From assembly GCA_038229875.1 (NCBI GenBank), contig JBBROA010000103.1, forward strand, positions 1 to 14,471: DNA of 14,471 nucleotides. Reading direction: 5' to 3'. A program made the translations under genes and the position numbers. Source of the stretch: JALYUA01 sp038229875. GTDB lineage: Bacteria; Acidobacteriota; Thermoanaerobaculia; UBA5066; Gp7-AA6. The notes below the pieces were generated by a model. That model was not told where the DNA came from. It worked only from the letters and a program-made list of their open reading frames with translations, and did no database searches. Positions 6,705-14,390 of this stretch are shown piece by piece. How positions within the stretch are numbered: the first letter of the stretch is position 1; each line of letters begins with the position of its first letter.

Positions 6705-7568
6705 CTACGGTTTGGCCGCCGGCTTCTTTGCCGCAGCGGGGGCCGACTTCGGCGTCCAGAACTCCGGGTCGCCGGCGATCCACTCCTTCGACGGATAACT
6801 CATCTTCGGGTCGAGCGCGTAGATGTTGGATTCGATCGAGAGGTAGCCGTCACTCGCAAGCTTCGACATCTTCTTCTGGGTCTCCTCCCCCATCGCCTCC
6901 TGGATCGACTTGGAATTCGCCATCGCACCGTCGATCTCGTCGAAGGACTTCATCGGAAGAAAGACGAGATAGGTCGGTGTCGGAAGGCCGGAGACGATCT
7001 GGTACACGGCCCAGGGAAGCTTCACGCTCGCTTTTTCGTAGCCGCCTTTCAGGGTTTTCGCCGCGTCGACGAAATCGGAGTCGTGGCCGGGCCGGACGCG
7101 GTAGGTGATGACCCGGAAGTACCGCATGGTGGGAAGCTTCACGCCCGCCCAGGCGCTCAGATCTTCCCGGTAGGCGGCGACGATGGACCTCGTCCCCGAA
7201 AGAAACTCGCCGTCTCCCTGACTGAGCCGGTCGTCCTCCCCCTTGATCGGATTCTTGTCGAAGCTTTCCCGGTCTTTTCCCCACGCGCCGAACGTGTCGT
7301 AGCCCGACATGAACCACGCTTCGCTCGGACCCGAGACAGACGTCATCGCGACGAAGCTCGTGGGCCACTTCGCCTTCGCGTAGGCCCTGGGCCACCCTTC
7401 TTCCCATTTCTGGTGCGCCGGAGCCTTGCCGGGTTTTACGTCCTCGCGGATGATCTGGAGAACCTTCGGCGGAGCGGATGGATCGGCAGCAGGCGTCTGA
7501 GCGAGCAGTCCGGAAGCCGTGACGAAGACCAGAGCGACCCCGAGGCGGGGATACAGGGAGTTCTTCAT
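6705..7568 (-). CDS. Exported protein with two alpha/beta-barrel-like halves, function unknown
   Basis: The 287-residue product begins with a signal peptide (MKNSLYPRLGVALVFVTASG then LLAQ, cleavage near 24) and ends in an Ala/Lys/Pro-rich tail (275-287). The mature part appears to be an internal duplication. Residues 36-93 (VLQIIREDVKPGK, then YAKAKWPTSFVAM, then AWFMSGYDTF) line up with 149-212 (RYFRVITYRVRPGH, then YEKASVKLPWAVYQI, then TYLVFLPMKSFDEI). Both follow the beta-alpha-beta-beta pattern of dimeric alpha/beta-barrel (ABM/NIPSNAP/EthD-like) domains, so one chain may make a whole pseudo-dimer barrel. I cannot assign substrate or catalytic residues. GGAGGT about 10 bases upstream supports ATG 7568 over the longer frame from 7619, which would mask the signal peptide. 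It is divided from the upstream kinase gene by 137 bases carrying a possible promoter. Confidence 0.85.
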   Translation of the reverse strand: MKNSLYPRLGVALVFVTASGLLAQTPAADPSAPPKVLQIIREDVKPGKAPAHQKWEEGWPRAYAKAKWPTSFVAMTSVSGPSEAWFMSGYDTFGAWGKDRESFDKNPIKGEDDRLSQGDGEFLSGTRSIVAAYREDLSAWAGVKLPTMRYFRVITYRVRPGHDSDFVDAAKTLKGGYEKASVKLPWAVYQIVSGLPTPTYLVFLPMKSFDEIDGAMANSKSIQEAMGEETQKKMSKLASDGYLSIESNIYALDPKMSYPSKEWIAGDPEFWTPKSAPAAAKKPAAKP

Positions 7569-7614
7569 GATGGGCCCACCTCCCGGAGGGCGAGAGAAAC
7601 GGGATTTTCTCCGG

Positions 7615-7642
7615 ATCATAGTCCCCCCGCGGTCGAGGAAAA
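7615..7642 (-). promoter_or_regulatory. Possible sigma-70-like promoter for the 6705-7568 gene
   Basis: On the minus strand TATGAT (7620-7615) matches the -10 consensus at five of six bases. TTTTCC (7642-7637) lies 16 bases upstream as a poor -35. The implied transcript start would leave a leader of about 40 bases before ATG 7568. In such GC-rich DNA the TATGAT is conspicuous, but the -35 is weak. Confidence 0.33.
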
Positions 7643-7705
7643 CCGACGAAAGTCGAGGATGTCCGCGTTGCGGGTCTGGCTGGACTCAGATCCGCAGGCG
7701 GCGTT

Positions 7706-10700
7706 CTACCGCCGGATCCAGAGTTCCTCGTAGTTGATCGTCGGGCTTGCCTGTCCAACGCGGTCGAAGCCCTCGACCTCGGGGCGCGCGAAGGCGTAGA
7801 CCTGGTCGTGAAAGAGAGGCAGCAGCAGGCTTTCGCGCGCCACGATCTCCTCGACTTTGCGGTAGAGCGAGTGCCGCGCGCGCGGGTCGGTCTCGGCCCG
7901 GGCCTGGTCGATGAGGCGGTCGATCTCCGGGTTCGCGATGAACCGGCCCAGGATTCCCGCCGTCGAGTGGAGAACTCCGTAAACGAAGGTGTCCGCGTCG
8001 GGATAGTCCGCACTCCAGCGGCCGATCGCGAGGTCCGCGTCCGCCCGGCGGTTGACGTCCAGGTACTCGGCCATCGTTTTGGTGACGGGCTTCAAGACGA
8101 ACCCCATCTCGCGGAACCTCTCCGAAGCTTCGAGGGCGAGAGCGGAAAGCTCGCCGGAAAAAATCGGATGCAGCGCCACGGTGAGCTCGACCGTCTCGCG
8201 CGAGACCGTCGCCTGGATCGAGGTGTCCGAAGACGTGCCCGCCGTAGATGCTCCGGCGTCTTTTCGATGTGCGGTATGGCCGAGCAGGCCGGGCGGGATC
8301 AAGCCATGCGCGGGGATCGCGAGCCGCCCGAGCGTGCGCCGCACGAGACCGGGAACGTCCACGGCATTGACCAGGGTGCGCCGCAATTCGGGATCGCGAA
8401 GCGGCCCACGGTGGGCATTGAAGACGACGAAATACGTCTGAAGCTTCGGACCCTCGCGGTAGCCGGACGCGAATCTCGGGTCGTGCCGAAGACGCTCGAC
8501 ATCCGCCGGCAGCAGGTCGGCCGCGACGGACAGCCGCCCCGCTTCGAAGTCCTCGCGGACCTCTTCGGGCGAAGCGCCGAACCGGAAAACGATGCCCTCG
8601 GCTCGAGGATAGCCGTCGCGCCAGTAGTGCGCGTTGCGCTCCAGCTCGAGCCGGCGGCCCGGCTCGAAGGTGACGACCCGGAAGGGCCCCGTTCCCACGG
8701 CCCCGTCGCGCCAGCTCGAGCCGACCGTCGCGGTCCCCTCGGGAACGATTGCTGCGGCGATGTAAGAGACCAGGGCCGGAAAGAACGACACCGGCTGTTC
8801 GAGGTCCATGTAGAAATCCATCGGCGAGACGATGTGGAAGCCTTCCAGATCGGTCGCCGTGCCTTCGAGCACCTTGTGCGCCCCGCGGATCACCGAGAGA
8901 TGCCACCGGGCGTCGCTCTGCCGGTTGGCGAGGAGCCGCTCGAACGTATAGCGGACGTCGCGCGCCGTCAGGCGGCGCCCGTCGTGGAATCGCACGCCCG
9001 GCCGGAGCTTGAAGCGAAAGCGCGTGCCGTCGTTTTCGATCGAAAAGCTGGACGCCAGCCAGGGGACGATGCGCGTTCCATCGATCGCGTAGGTCAGCGT
9101 CTCGAACAGCTGCGCGAAAACCTCCGCCTGCTCCACGGTGCCAGAAAGGGCGGGATCGAGGTTCCGCACGATCCCGGCGATCGGCACCTGCAGGATTCCG
9201 CCTCCGGCATGCCGGGCCGGGGAGGGCTGCTCCGCCGGCGCCTCGGTCTTGCCGACCTCCGTGTAGTTGACGTAGGGAGCGGTGCTGTGGAGCTGGAGGC
9301 TGCGCACCGCCGGGGCTCCAATGCGGTAATCCACGTCGTGAAAGAGAGGTACGAGCGCCGCCGAGTCGACCAGCAGGTGCTCGAACTTCCGGTACAGGCT
9401 TTCCCTCGCGGCCGGGCGGGCTTCCGCGCGCGCTTCCTCGAGGATCGCGTCGGCTTCCGGCGACGAAAAATAGCTCCGCAAGCGCCCGTTGCGAGAGTTC
9501 AAGAGCGTGAACGTGAAGTTGTCGGGATCGTCGTAGTCGGCGATCCAGCGGCCGAGCCAGAGATCGAAGCTTTGCGCTTCGTGCCACGCCTCGATGAACT
9601 CGCCCATCGTCTTCGTCCCGATTTCCACTTCGACGCCGAGCTCGGCCCAGATCTGAAAGAGCGCGCGCGTCAGGCCGGAATACTGGTTCTGGAGGATCGG
9701 ATGCACGGCAGCCTTCAACTTGCACGGCAGGGACAACCCGGAGGACCGGATCATCTCGACCGCCTCTTCTCTCGGGATGTGGGGCTGCCGGCGTCCCGGG
9801 TCGTGGCCGAGGATTCCCGGAGGGAGGAGGCCCGTGGCAGGAAGGGCGAACCGGCCGAGCGCTCCCCAGACGATGTCCTGCGCCCGGGAGGCGCTCGCGA
9901 GAGCGGTGCGCAGGGCCGCGTTCGAGCCGGCCGGCGTCGAGGAGTTGAAGAGAGCGAAGTACGTGTTCTTCTTCGGCGTCTCCACGAGACCGGCTCGAAA
10001 TCTCGGCTCGCGAAGGACGGTCTCGAGATCCTTCGGAAGCAGATCGCGCGCGAGGTCGAGCCCGCCCGAGCGGAGCCCCTCGGCGATCGCGGCGGCCGAC
10101 AGGTTCGCCTTGAACTCGATCCGGTCGATGCGCGGCGGCTCCTTCCAGTAGCGCGGGTTGCGCTCGAGCACGATGTGATCCGGAGTGTGGAGAACCGTCT
10201 GGAACGGTCCCGTGCCGAGAAGCTTCGACGAGCTTCCGCTTCCCCCCGCATCACCTCCCGCCGGCACGGACGCGATGGACGTCCGCCCGTCGGTCAGCAG
10301 CGAGGGAAAGATCGGCAGCGAGTCGTTCAAGCCGATCTCGATCTGAAGCTCGGACGGAGTCGCGATCCCCTCGACGCCGCCGTCCGGCGCCGTCCCGTCC
10401 AGATACTCCGCGACGCCTCGAATCGCGGCAAATGCCGCGGGGCTCGCGTCGCGGGAGAGCCGGATGGATCTCTCGAGCGACGACTTGACGGCCGACGCCG
10501 TCAGCGGACTTCCGTCGGAAAACACGATACCCGGGCGCAGGTGGAGGCGGACCGTTCGGGCTCCGTCCTCGAGGGACCATCGGTCGCAGAGGAGAGGCGC
10601 GAGGTTTCCCTGGGTGTCCGTCGTGACGAGCGTGTCGAACACGTTCGAGAGGACTTCGTGCTCTTCCGTGGTCGCATAGACGCCCGGCTCGAGAGTCGCG

Positions 10701-13414
10701 ACGGGATTCGACAGCGCCACGACGAGCGTCCCGCCCCGGGCGACTTCCTCCTCCGCGGACTTCTCCCGAGGCGCGAGCGTCTCGAGCTCCGCCTGGTGGG
10801 CCGCTGCCTGCTGGTACTCGCCGCGCATGTTCGCGACCGCGGCCGCGAGGGCGAGCAGCTTGCTCAGACGCTGGCTGTCGCCGGCGGACCGGGCCGCCTC
10901 GAGTCCGCGTTCGATCCAGCGGCGGGCGTCGTCAGTCCGGCGCGCGTGCCAGGCGGTCTCCGCGGCGAACAGCATCGCGCCGACCGCCGGCGCGGACTCT
11001 TTCCGGTCGGCGAACGTCTTCGCGGCGGCCTCCGCCTCCCGCAGCGCGGCGTCCACGTTGCCCGCCATGCGCTGACCCTGAGCAAGGAGCAGGCGCGTAT
11101 GACCCTCGAGAGACGGGTCGCCCGTCCATTCCTCGTCTTCGAGATACTCGAGCGCGATCTTCGCCACACGGATCGTCTCCTCGGGGCTGAACGTGTCGAG
11201 CGATTTCTGCGCGAGCTTCACGCCGTACTCGACCGTCTTGTCCGGAACGTCCGCCTGCGAGAAGTGGTGGACGAGCTCGGGATAGATCCGCTCGAGCCGC
11301 CCCGCGGACCGTTTCTCGATCAGCTCGGCGTATTTGCGGTGCAGAGAGCGCCGCTTGCGGCGCGACAGGGCGGCGTAGAGCACGTCCCGGACGATCCCGC
11401 TCGCGAACGTCAGCCGATCGCCTCGGGACTCGCGTTCCTCTTCCAGGATGCCGTCGCGCAGCAGCTTGTCGAGGTCGTCGTCCAAGTTGCGCGACTCGTC
11501 CGCAAGAGCCTCGAGGTCCCGCGCGTCGAACGTCTTGCCGAGCACCGATGCGATCGAGAGCGTGTCGCGGAGCTCTTCCGGAAGCCGCTCGACGCGCTTC
11601 TCCACCGCCTGCTGAATCGTGGCGGGCAGAGCGTCGGCGGAGATCTCGGCTTCTTTCGAGACGCTCCACGCCCCGGTGTCGTCCCGCGAGATCCCGCCCG
11701 AGTCCACGAGCGATCGGATCAGCTCCTTTGTGAAGAACGGGTTTCCCTCCGTGGCGTCGTGGAGCCGCCGGGCCAGGTCGTCTGCCACGTTCGGCGCGCC
11801 GACCAGAGAGGCGACGAGCGCCCTATGCTCCGACGGCGACAGCGGCCCGAGCGTCGTGGACACGAACCGGGGGTCGTCCGCGAAGGAGTCGAGCATGCGC
11901 GTCAAGGGATGGCGCTTGTCGGTTTCCGTCTGCCGGTAGCTTCCGACGATGAGCGTCGGTGTCGGGCCCAGCCGGCGGACGACATACTGGAGCGCTTCGA
12001 TCGAGGCTTCGGCGCCGTGCAGATTTTCGAGGACGAGGACGAGCGGCTTGCCGCCGCCGACCCGGGTGAGGGCGCGGGCGAGAAGCTCGAAGATCTGGAT
12101 TCGGTCCTCGGGCTTCTTCTCCTTTTCGTCAGCCGCGGCCGCCGCGCGCGTCGCGCCGCTGCCTGCCGAGCGCAGCTCGGAAATCTCCGACAGCTGGGGA
12201 AAAAGCGCGATCAGGGGCGCGGCGAGGTCGGACAGGTCGGGCCGATCTGAACCCGCTGACGAGCCGGCGGCGTCCCGCGAACGGAAGTAGTCCTGGATGA
12301 GCTCGCAGAAGCCCTGGTAGGAGAACGTGCCGGCCTGTTCGACGAAACGGCCATAGAGGACTCGAATCTTTCGCGCGGAGGCGAGGGTCTTCAGCTCCTC
12401 GAGCAGGCGCGTCTTGCCGATGCCGGGCTCCCCCGCGACGATGGCGAACTGGCAGTCGCCCGAGATCGCGGCGTTCAGCCGCCGCTGAAGCTCGCCGAAC
12501 TCCTTCTCGCGGCCGATGAACGCGGAGGCCGCGGGGCGCTGGATCATCCGGCTCGGGCTCGCCACGATGGACATCCGGAACTCTTCCGTCGCGAGGCTCG
12601 CCTTGTGCCGTCGGAGCGCCTCGGAGATCTGGCCCGCCTTCTGCGGCCGCTTCGCGGGATCCTTTTCCAGGCATCGCATGATGATGTCCTGGAGCTCCTC
12701 TTTGATCTCGGCCCCCAGCGCGCGGGGCGGCTGCGGATTCTCGTGGACGATCCGGTAGAGGATCGATTGCAACTCGCCGGTGAAGGGAGGATCTCCGACG
12801 AGGCATTCGTACAGGACCGTGCCGAGCGCGTAGATGTCCGACCTCGCGTCGAAAGCGCGCGAGGAGATCTGCTCGGGCGAGAGGTAGGCCATCGTCCCGA
12901 TCAACGTCCCGGTCTTGGTGAGGCGCGACTCGGTGTCCGCGCGGGCGAGGCCAAAGTCCATGACGCGCACCCGGACGGAAGATCCTTCCTCGCGCGTGAC
13001 CATGATGTTCGCCGGCTTGATGTCCCGGTGGACGACGCCCCGGGCGTGGCTGTAGTCCAGCGCTTCGGCGACCTGGATGCCGATGTCGACGACGTCGCCC
13101 AGGCGCAGCGACTGATCCCGGATCATGCGCGCCAGGGTCGTGCCAGCGACGAGCGGCATGACGAAGAAGAGAGAGCCGCCGTCGTTTCCAAAGTCGTAGA
13201 TCGGGACGATGGCCGGATGGTCCATCTGGGCGACGATCTGGGCTTCCCGCTGGAACCGGCCCTCGATCTCGGGCGCCAGGTCCTGGGAGGAGATCAGCTT
13301 GACGGCGACCTCGCGGTTTAAGAGGGGGTCCCGGGCGCGATAGACGACACCCATCCCGCCCCGGCCGAGCTCGCCGGCGATCTCGTAGCGGTTCGAGAGC
13401 TTCGTCTGGGTCAA
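7706..13414 (-). CDS. Ser/Thr kinase - AAA ATPase - TPR-like - tandem SBP_bac_5 fusion protein
   Basis: This is a 1902-residue protein with four recognisable parts. Kinase, about 10-275: GRGGMGVVY loop 17-25, VAVK with K39, E57, HRDIKPAN with D131, DFG with D153, and SPE 179-181; all catalytic residues are present, so it should phosphorylate Ser/Thr. ATPase, about 298-700: FIGREKEFGEL entry motif, Walker A GEPGIGKT (328-335), and a Walker B-like LVLVLEN (458-464) in which Glu/Asn replace the usual Asp pair. Helical TPR-like region, about 700-890. Then two SBP_bac_5 domains, 893-1390 and 1404-1902, each with LRPG-F-DG-PLTA, GTGPF and Y-NYTEV/NYEEL-type ends. SBP_bac_5 normally binds peptides or nickel outside the membrane, but there is no signal peptide or clear membrane helix here. 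A cytoplasmic sensor is therefore inferred. The start is placed at TTG 13414, 9 residues before the kinase domain begins. The open frame runs further upstream, but only through the terminator and an unrelated gene. No Shine-Dalgarno is seen. Confidence 0.9.
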   Translation of the reverse strand: MTQTKLSNRYEIAGELGRGGMGVVYRARDPLLNREVAVKLISSQDLAPEIEGRFQREAQIVAQMDHPAIVPIYDFGNDGGSLFFVMPLVAGTTLARMIRDQSLRLGDVVDIGIQVAEALDYSHARGVVHRDIKPANIMVTREEGSSVRVRVMDFGLARADTESRLTKTGTLIGTMAYLSPEQISSRAFDARSDIYALGTVLYECLVGDPPFTGELQSILYRIVHENPQPPRALGAEIKEELQDIIMRCLEKDPAKRPQKAGQISEALRRHKASLATEEFRMSIVASPSRMIQRPAASAFIGREKEFGELQRRLNAAISGDCQFAIVAGEPGIGKTRLLEELKTLASARKIRVLYGRFVEQAGTFSYQGFCELIQDYFRSRDAAGSSAGSDRPDLSDLAAPLIALFPQLSEISELRSAGSGATRAAAAADEKEKKPEDRIQIFELLARALTRVGGGKPLVLVLENLHGAEASIEALQYVVRRLGPTPTLIVGSYRQTETDKRHPLTRMLDSFADDPRFVSTTLGPLSPSEHRALVASLVGAPNVADDLARRLHDATEGNPFFTKELIRSLVDSGGISRDDTGAWSVSKEAEISADALPATIQQAVEKRVERLPEELRDTLSIASVLGKTFDARDLEALADESRNLDDDLDKLLRDGILEEERESRGDRLTFASGIVRDVLYAALSRRKRRSLHRKYAELIEKRSAGRLERIYPELVHHFSQADVPDKTVEYGVKLAQKSLDTFSPEETIRVAKIALEYLEDEEWTGDPSLEGHTRLLLAQGQRMAGNVDAALREAEAAAKTFADRKESAPAVGAMLFAAETAWHARRTDDARRWIERGLEAARSAGDSQRLSKLLALAAAVANMRGEYQQAAAHQAELETLAPREKSAEEEVARGGTLVVALSNPVATLEPGVYATTEEHEVLSNVFDTLVTTDTQGNLAPLLCDRWSLEDGARTVRLHLRPGIVFSDGSPLTASAVKSSLERSIRLSRDASPAAFAAIRGVAEYLDGTAPDGGVEGIATPSELQIEIGLNDSLPIFPSLLTDGRTSIASVPAGGDAGGSGSSSKLLGTGPFQTVLHTPDHIVLERNPRYWKEPPRIDRIEFKANLSAAAIAEGLRSGGLDLARDLLPKDLETVLREPRFRAGLVETPKKNTYFALFNSSTPAGSNAALRTALASASRAQDIVWGALGRFALPATGLLPPGILGHDPGRRQPHIPREEAVEMIRSSGLSLPCKLKAAVHPILQNQYSGLTRALFQIWAELGVEVEIGTKTMGEFIEAWHEAQSFDLWLGRWIADYDDPDNFTFTLLNSRNGRLRSYFSSPEADAILEEARAEARPAARESLYRKFEHLLVDSAALVPLFHDVDYRIGAPAVRSLQLHSTAPYVNYTEVGKTEAPAEQPSPARHAGGGILQVPIAGIVRNLDPALSGTVEQAEVFAQLFETLTYAIDGTRIVPWLASSFSIENDGTRFRFKLRPGVRFHDGRRLTARDVRYTFERLLANRQSDARWHLSVIRGAHKVLEGTATDLEGFHIVSPMDFYMDLEQPVSFFPALVSYIAAAIVPEGTATVGSSWRDGAVGTGPFRVVTFEPGRRLELERNAHYWRDGYPRAEGIVFRFGASPEEVREDFEAGRLSVAADLLPADVERLRHDPRFASGYREGPKLQTYFVVFNAHRGPLRDPELRRTLVNAVDVPGLVRRTLGRLAIPAHGLIPPGLLGHTAHRKDAGASTAGTSSDTSIQATVSRETVELTVALHPIFSGELSALALEASERFREMGFVLKPVTKTMAEYLDVNRRADADLAIGRWSADYPDADTFVYGVLHSTAGILGRFIANPEIDRLIDQARAETDPRARHSLYRKVEEIVARESLLLPLFHDQVYAFARPEVEGFDRVGQASPTINYEELWIRR

Positions 13415-13436
13415 ATTGGCACGGGCGCGAGCCGCG

Positions 13437-13468
13437 ACTATATGACGGGCCCCCGCGCCATGTGGACA
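13437..13468 (-). promoter_or_regulatory. Possible promoter for the kinase fusion gene
   Basis: On the minus strand TATAGT (13442-13437) is a five-of-six match to a -10 box, 22 bases before the proposed TTG start. TTGTCC upstream is a candidate -35, but its spacing is about 21 bases, longer than optimal. The implied leader is only about 15 bases with no Shine-Dalgarno, which would mean near-leaderless translation. It starts directly after the terminator of the preceding gene. Confidence 0.3.
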
Positions 13469-13470
13469 AG

Positions 13471-13494
13471 AAAAGAGGCCCCTCGTGGAGCCTC
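13471..13494 (-). terminator. Rho-independent terminator of the ABM-like gene
   Basis: In minus-strand RNA GAGGCTCC pairs with GGGGCCTC over eight positions (one G:U) around an ACGA loop. It is followed at once by TTTTCTTG. It lies 37 bases beyond the stop of the 13531-13827 gene. This is a textbook intrinsic terminator and separates that gene from the kinase fusion gene downstream. Confidence 0.8.
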
Positions 13495-13530
13495 GTAGAA
13501 AGGAAGGCGCTTGCGCGCCGTCTCGGCGCA

Positions 13531-13827
13531 TTACGCGCGAGCGTAGCTCGATGCGGTCTCGTAGGTCTCGACGGTCGGGGTTCCGACGATGAAGGAGGTC
13601 AGCTTGGCGAGGACTTGCGGATAAGTCGCCTTCTCGTAGGTCTCGGCGTTCTTCCGGTTGTCCCAGAGGCTGATGAAGGACGCGCCCTTCGGGTTGAAAA
13701 GCGTGACTTCTTCCTGGAATCCGTCCTGCTTGCGCAGCATCGGGAGGACTTCCTTCTCGAAAAGATTGTTCAGCTCGGTTTCTTTGCCGATCTTGAACTG
13801 GAAATGGACGTTGCGTGCGTATCTCAT
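13531..13827 (-). CDS. Small ABM-like (dimeric alpha/beta-barrel) protein
   Basis: The 98-residue product starts MRYARNVHFQFKIGKETELN and continues FEKEVLPMLRKQDGFQEEVT, then ISLWDNRKNAETYEK. The pattern is first strand, long amphipathic helix, strand with the GFQ turn, then a strand ending in an SLWDNR-type motif and a second helix. It is the fold of antibiotic biosynthesis monooxygenase-like proteins, about 95-110 residues and normally dimeric. These include cofactor-free monooxygenases, heme-degrading enzymes and many proteins of unknown role; no active-site residue can be pinned here. There is no signal peptide, so it is cytoplasmic. AGGAG, 8 bases before ATG 13827, decides this start over the longer frame from 13866. 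The gene ends at an intrinsic terminator and precedes the kinase fusion gene on the same strand. Confidence 0.85.
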   Translation of the reverse strand: MRYARNVHFQFKIGKETELNNLFEKEVLPMLRKQDGFQEEVTLFNPKGASFISLWDNRKNAETYEKATYPQVLAKLTSFIVGTPTVETYETASSYARA

Positions 13828-14090
13828 GACTCTGACTCCTTGGTCCTTGAGGTGGAAGGTCTTCACCGGGAGCTTCCCGACACCGAAGGAGAAGCGGCAA
13901 CGTCAAGGTTTCGAAGCCGCAGGACCTTTTGAAGAGATTCGACAATATCGGCGCGGGGCGTGGCGGCAATGATTCGTTCTCATCATTTCGCGGCCAGCCC
14001 AGACGACTGACGCCGCCGAGACACCGGTCCGGTGAACTAAGACGCGCCCCGACAACCTCGGAACTGCTCACGAACTCAACAGGAGGCGAC

Positions 14091-14323
14091 ATGAACCGGA
14101 AGACCACCATGGCGACCATGGTCGGGCTTTGCGTTTGCGCGGCGATCTGCCTGGGGGCGGATCTCAACATGGGCACCTGAAAGTCAACGAGGCGAAATCG
14201 AAGTACGCGCCGGGTGCGCCGAAGAACCACACTGTCGTTGACGCGGCGGCGGGAGACAGCGTCAAGGTCAGCGTGGACGGCGTGTCCGACGGCAACCCCG
14301 CCCATCACGAGTGGACGGGCTGA
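14091..14323 (+). pseudogene. Decayed small secreted protein gene
   Basis: An intact ribosome binding site (AGGAGG, 14081-14086) and ATG 14091 open a signal peptide (MNRKTTMATMVGLCVCAAIC then LGADLNMGT) that stops at TGA 14178-14180. In another frame the protein clearly continues: VNEAKSKYAPGAPKNHTVVD, then GDSVKVSVDGVSDGNPAHHE and WTG, before TGA 14321-14323. Intact relatives that I recall from acidobacteria read LNMGTW-K-LNEAKSKF. The break therefore fits TGG mutated to TGA plus one lost base just after it. The usual continuation after WTG (a GKFDGKDYP-like strand) is also missing, so the 3' part is damaged too. The family has no known function. The fragment lies between divergently and convergently placed kinase-related genes; 13828-14080 shows no gene. 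Confidence 0.75.
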
Positions 14324-14390
14324 AGTGACGTGGAACCGGGGTCCGTCCTGATTCGCAGTGACCAGGAAGCGGGACACGACCCAAAGGAAC

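Noticed and set aside
7808..12250. A 1480-codon open frame on the plus strand
   Set aside because: It is antisense to the kinase fusion gene. The protein is Arg/Glu/Asp-rich with no recognisable domain, as expected from third-position GC bias, while the minus strand has clear kinase, ATPase and SBP motifs.
13415..14377. A 321-codon N-terminal extension of the kinase fusion frame
   Set aside because: It overlaps the ABM-like gene, an intrinsic terminator and the 14091 fragment, and reads Arg/Pro-rich noise. Kinase similarity begins only after the proposed TTG at 13414.
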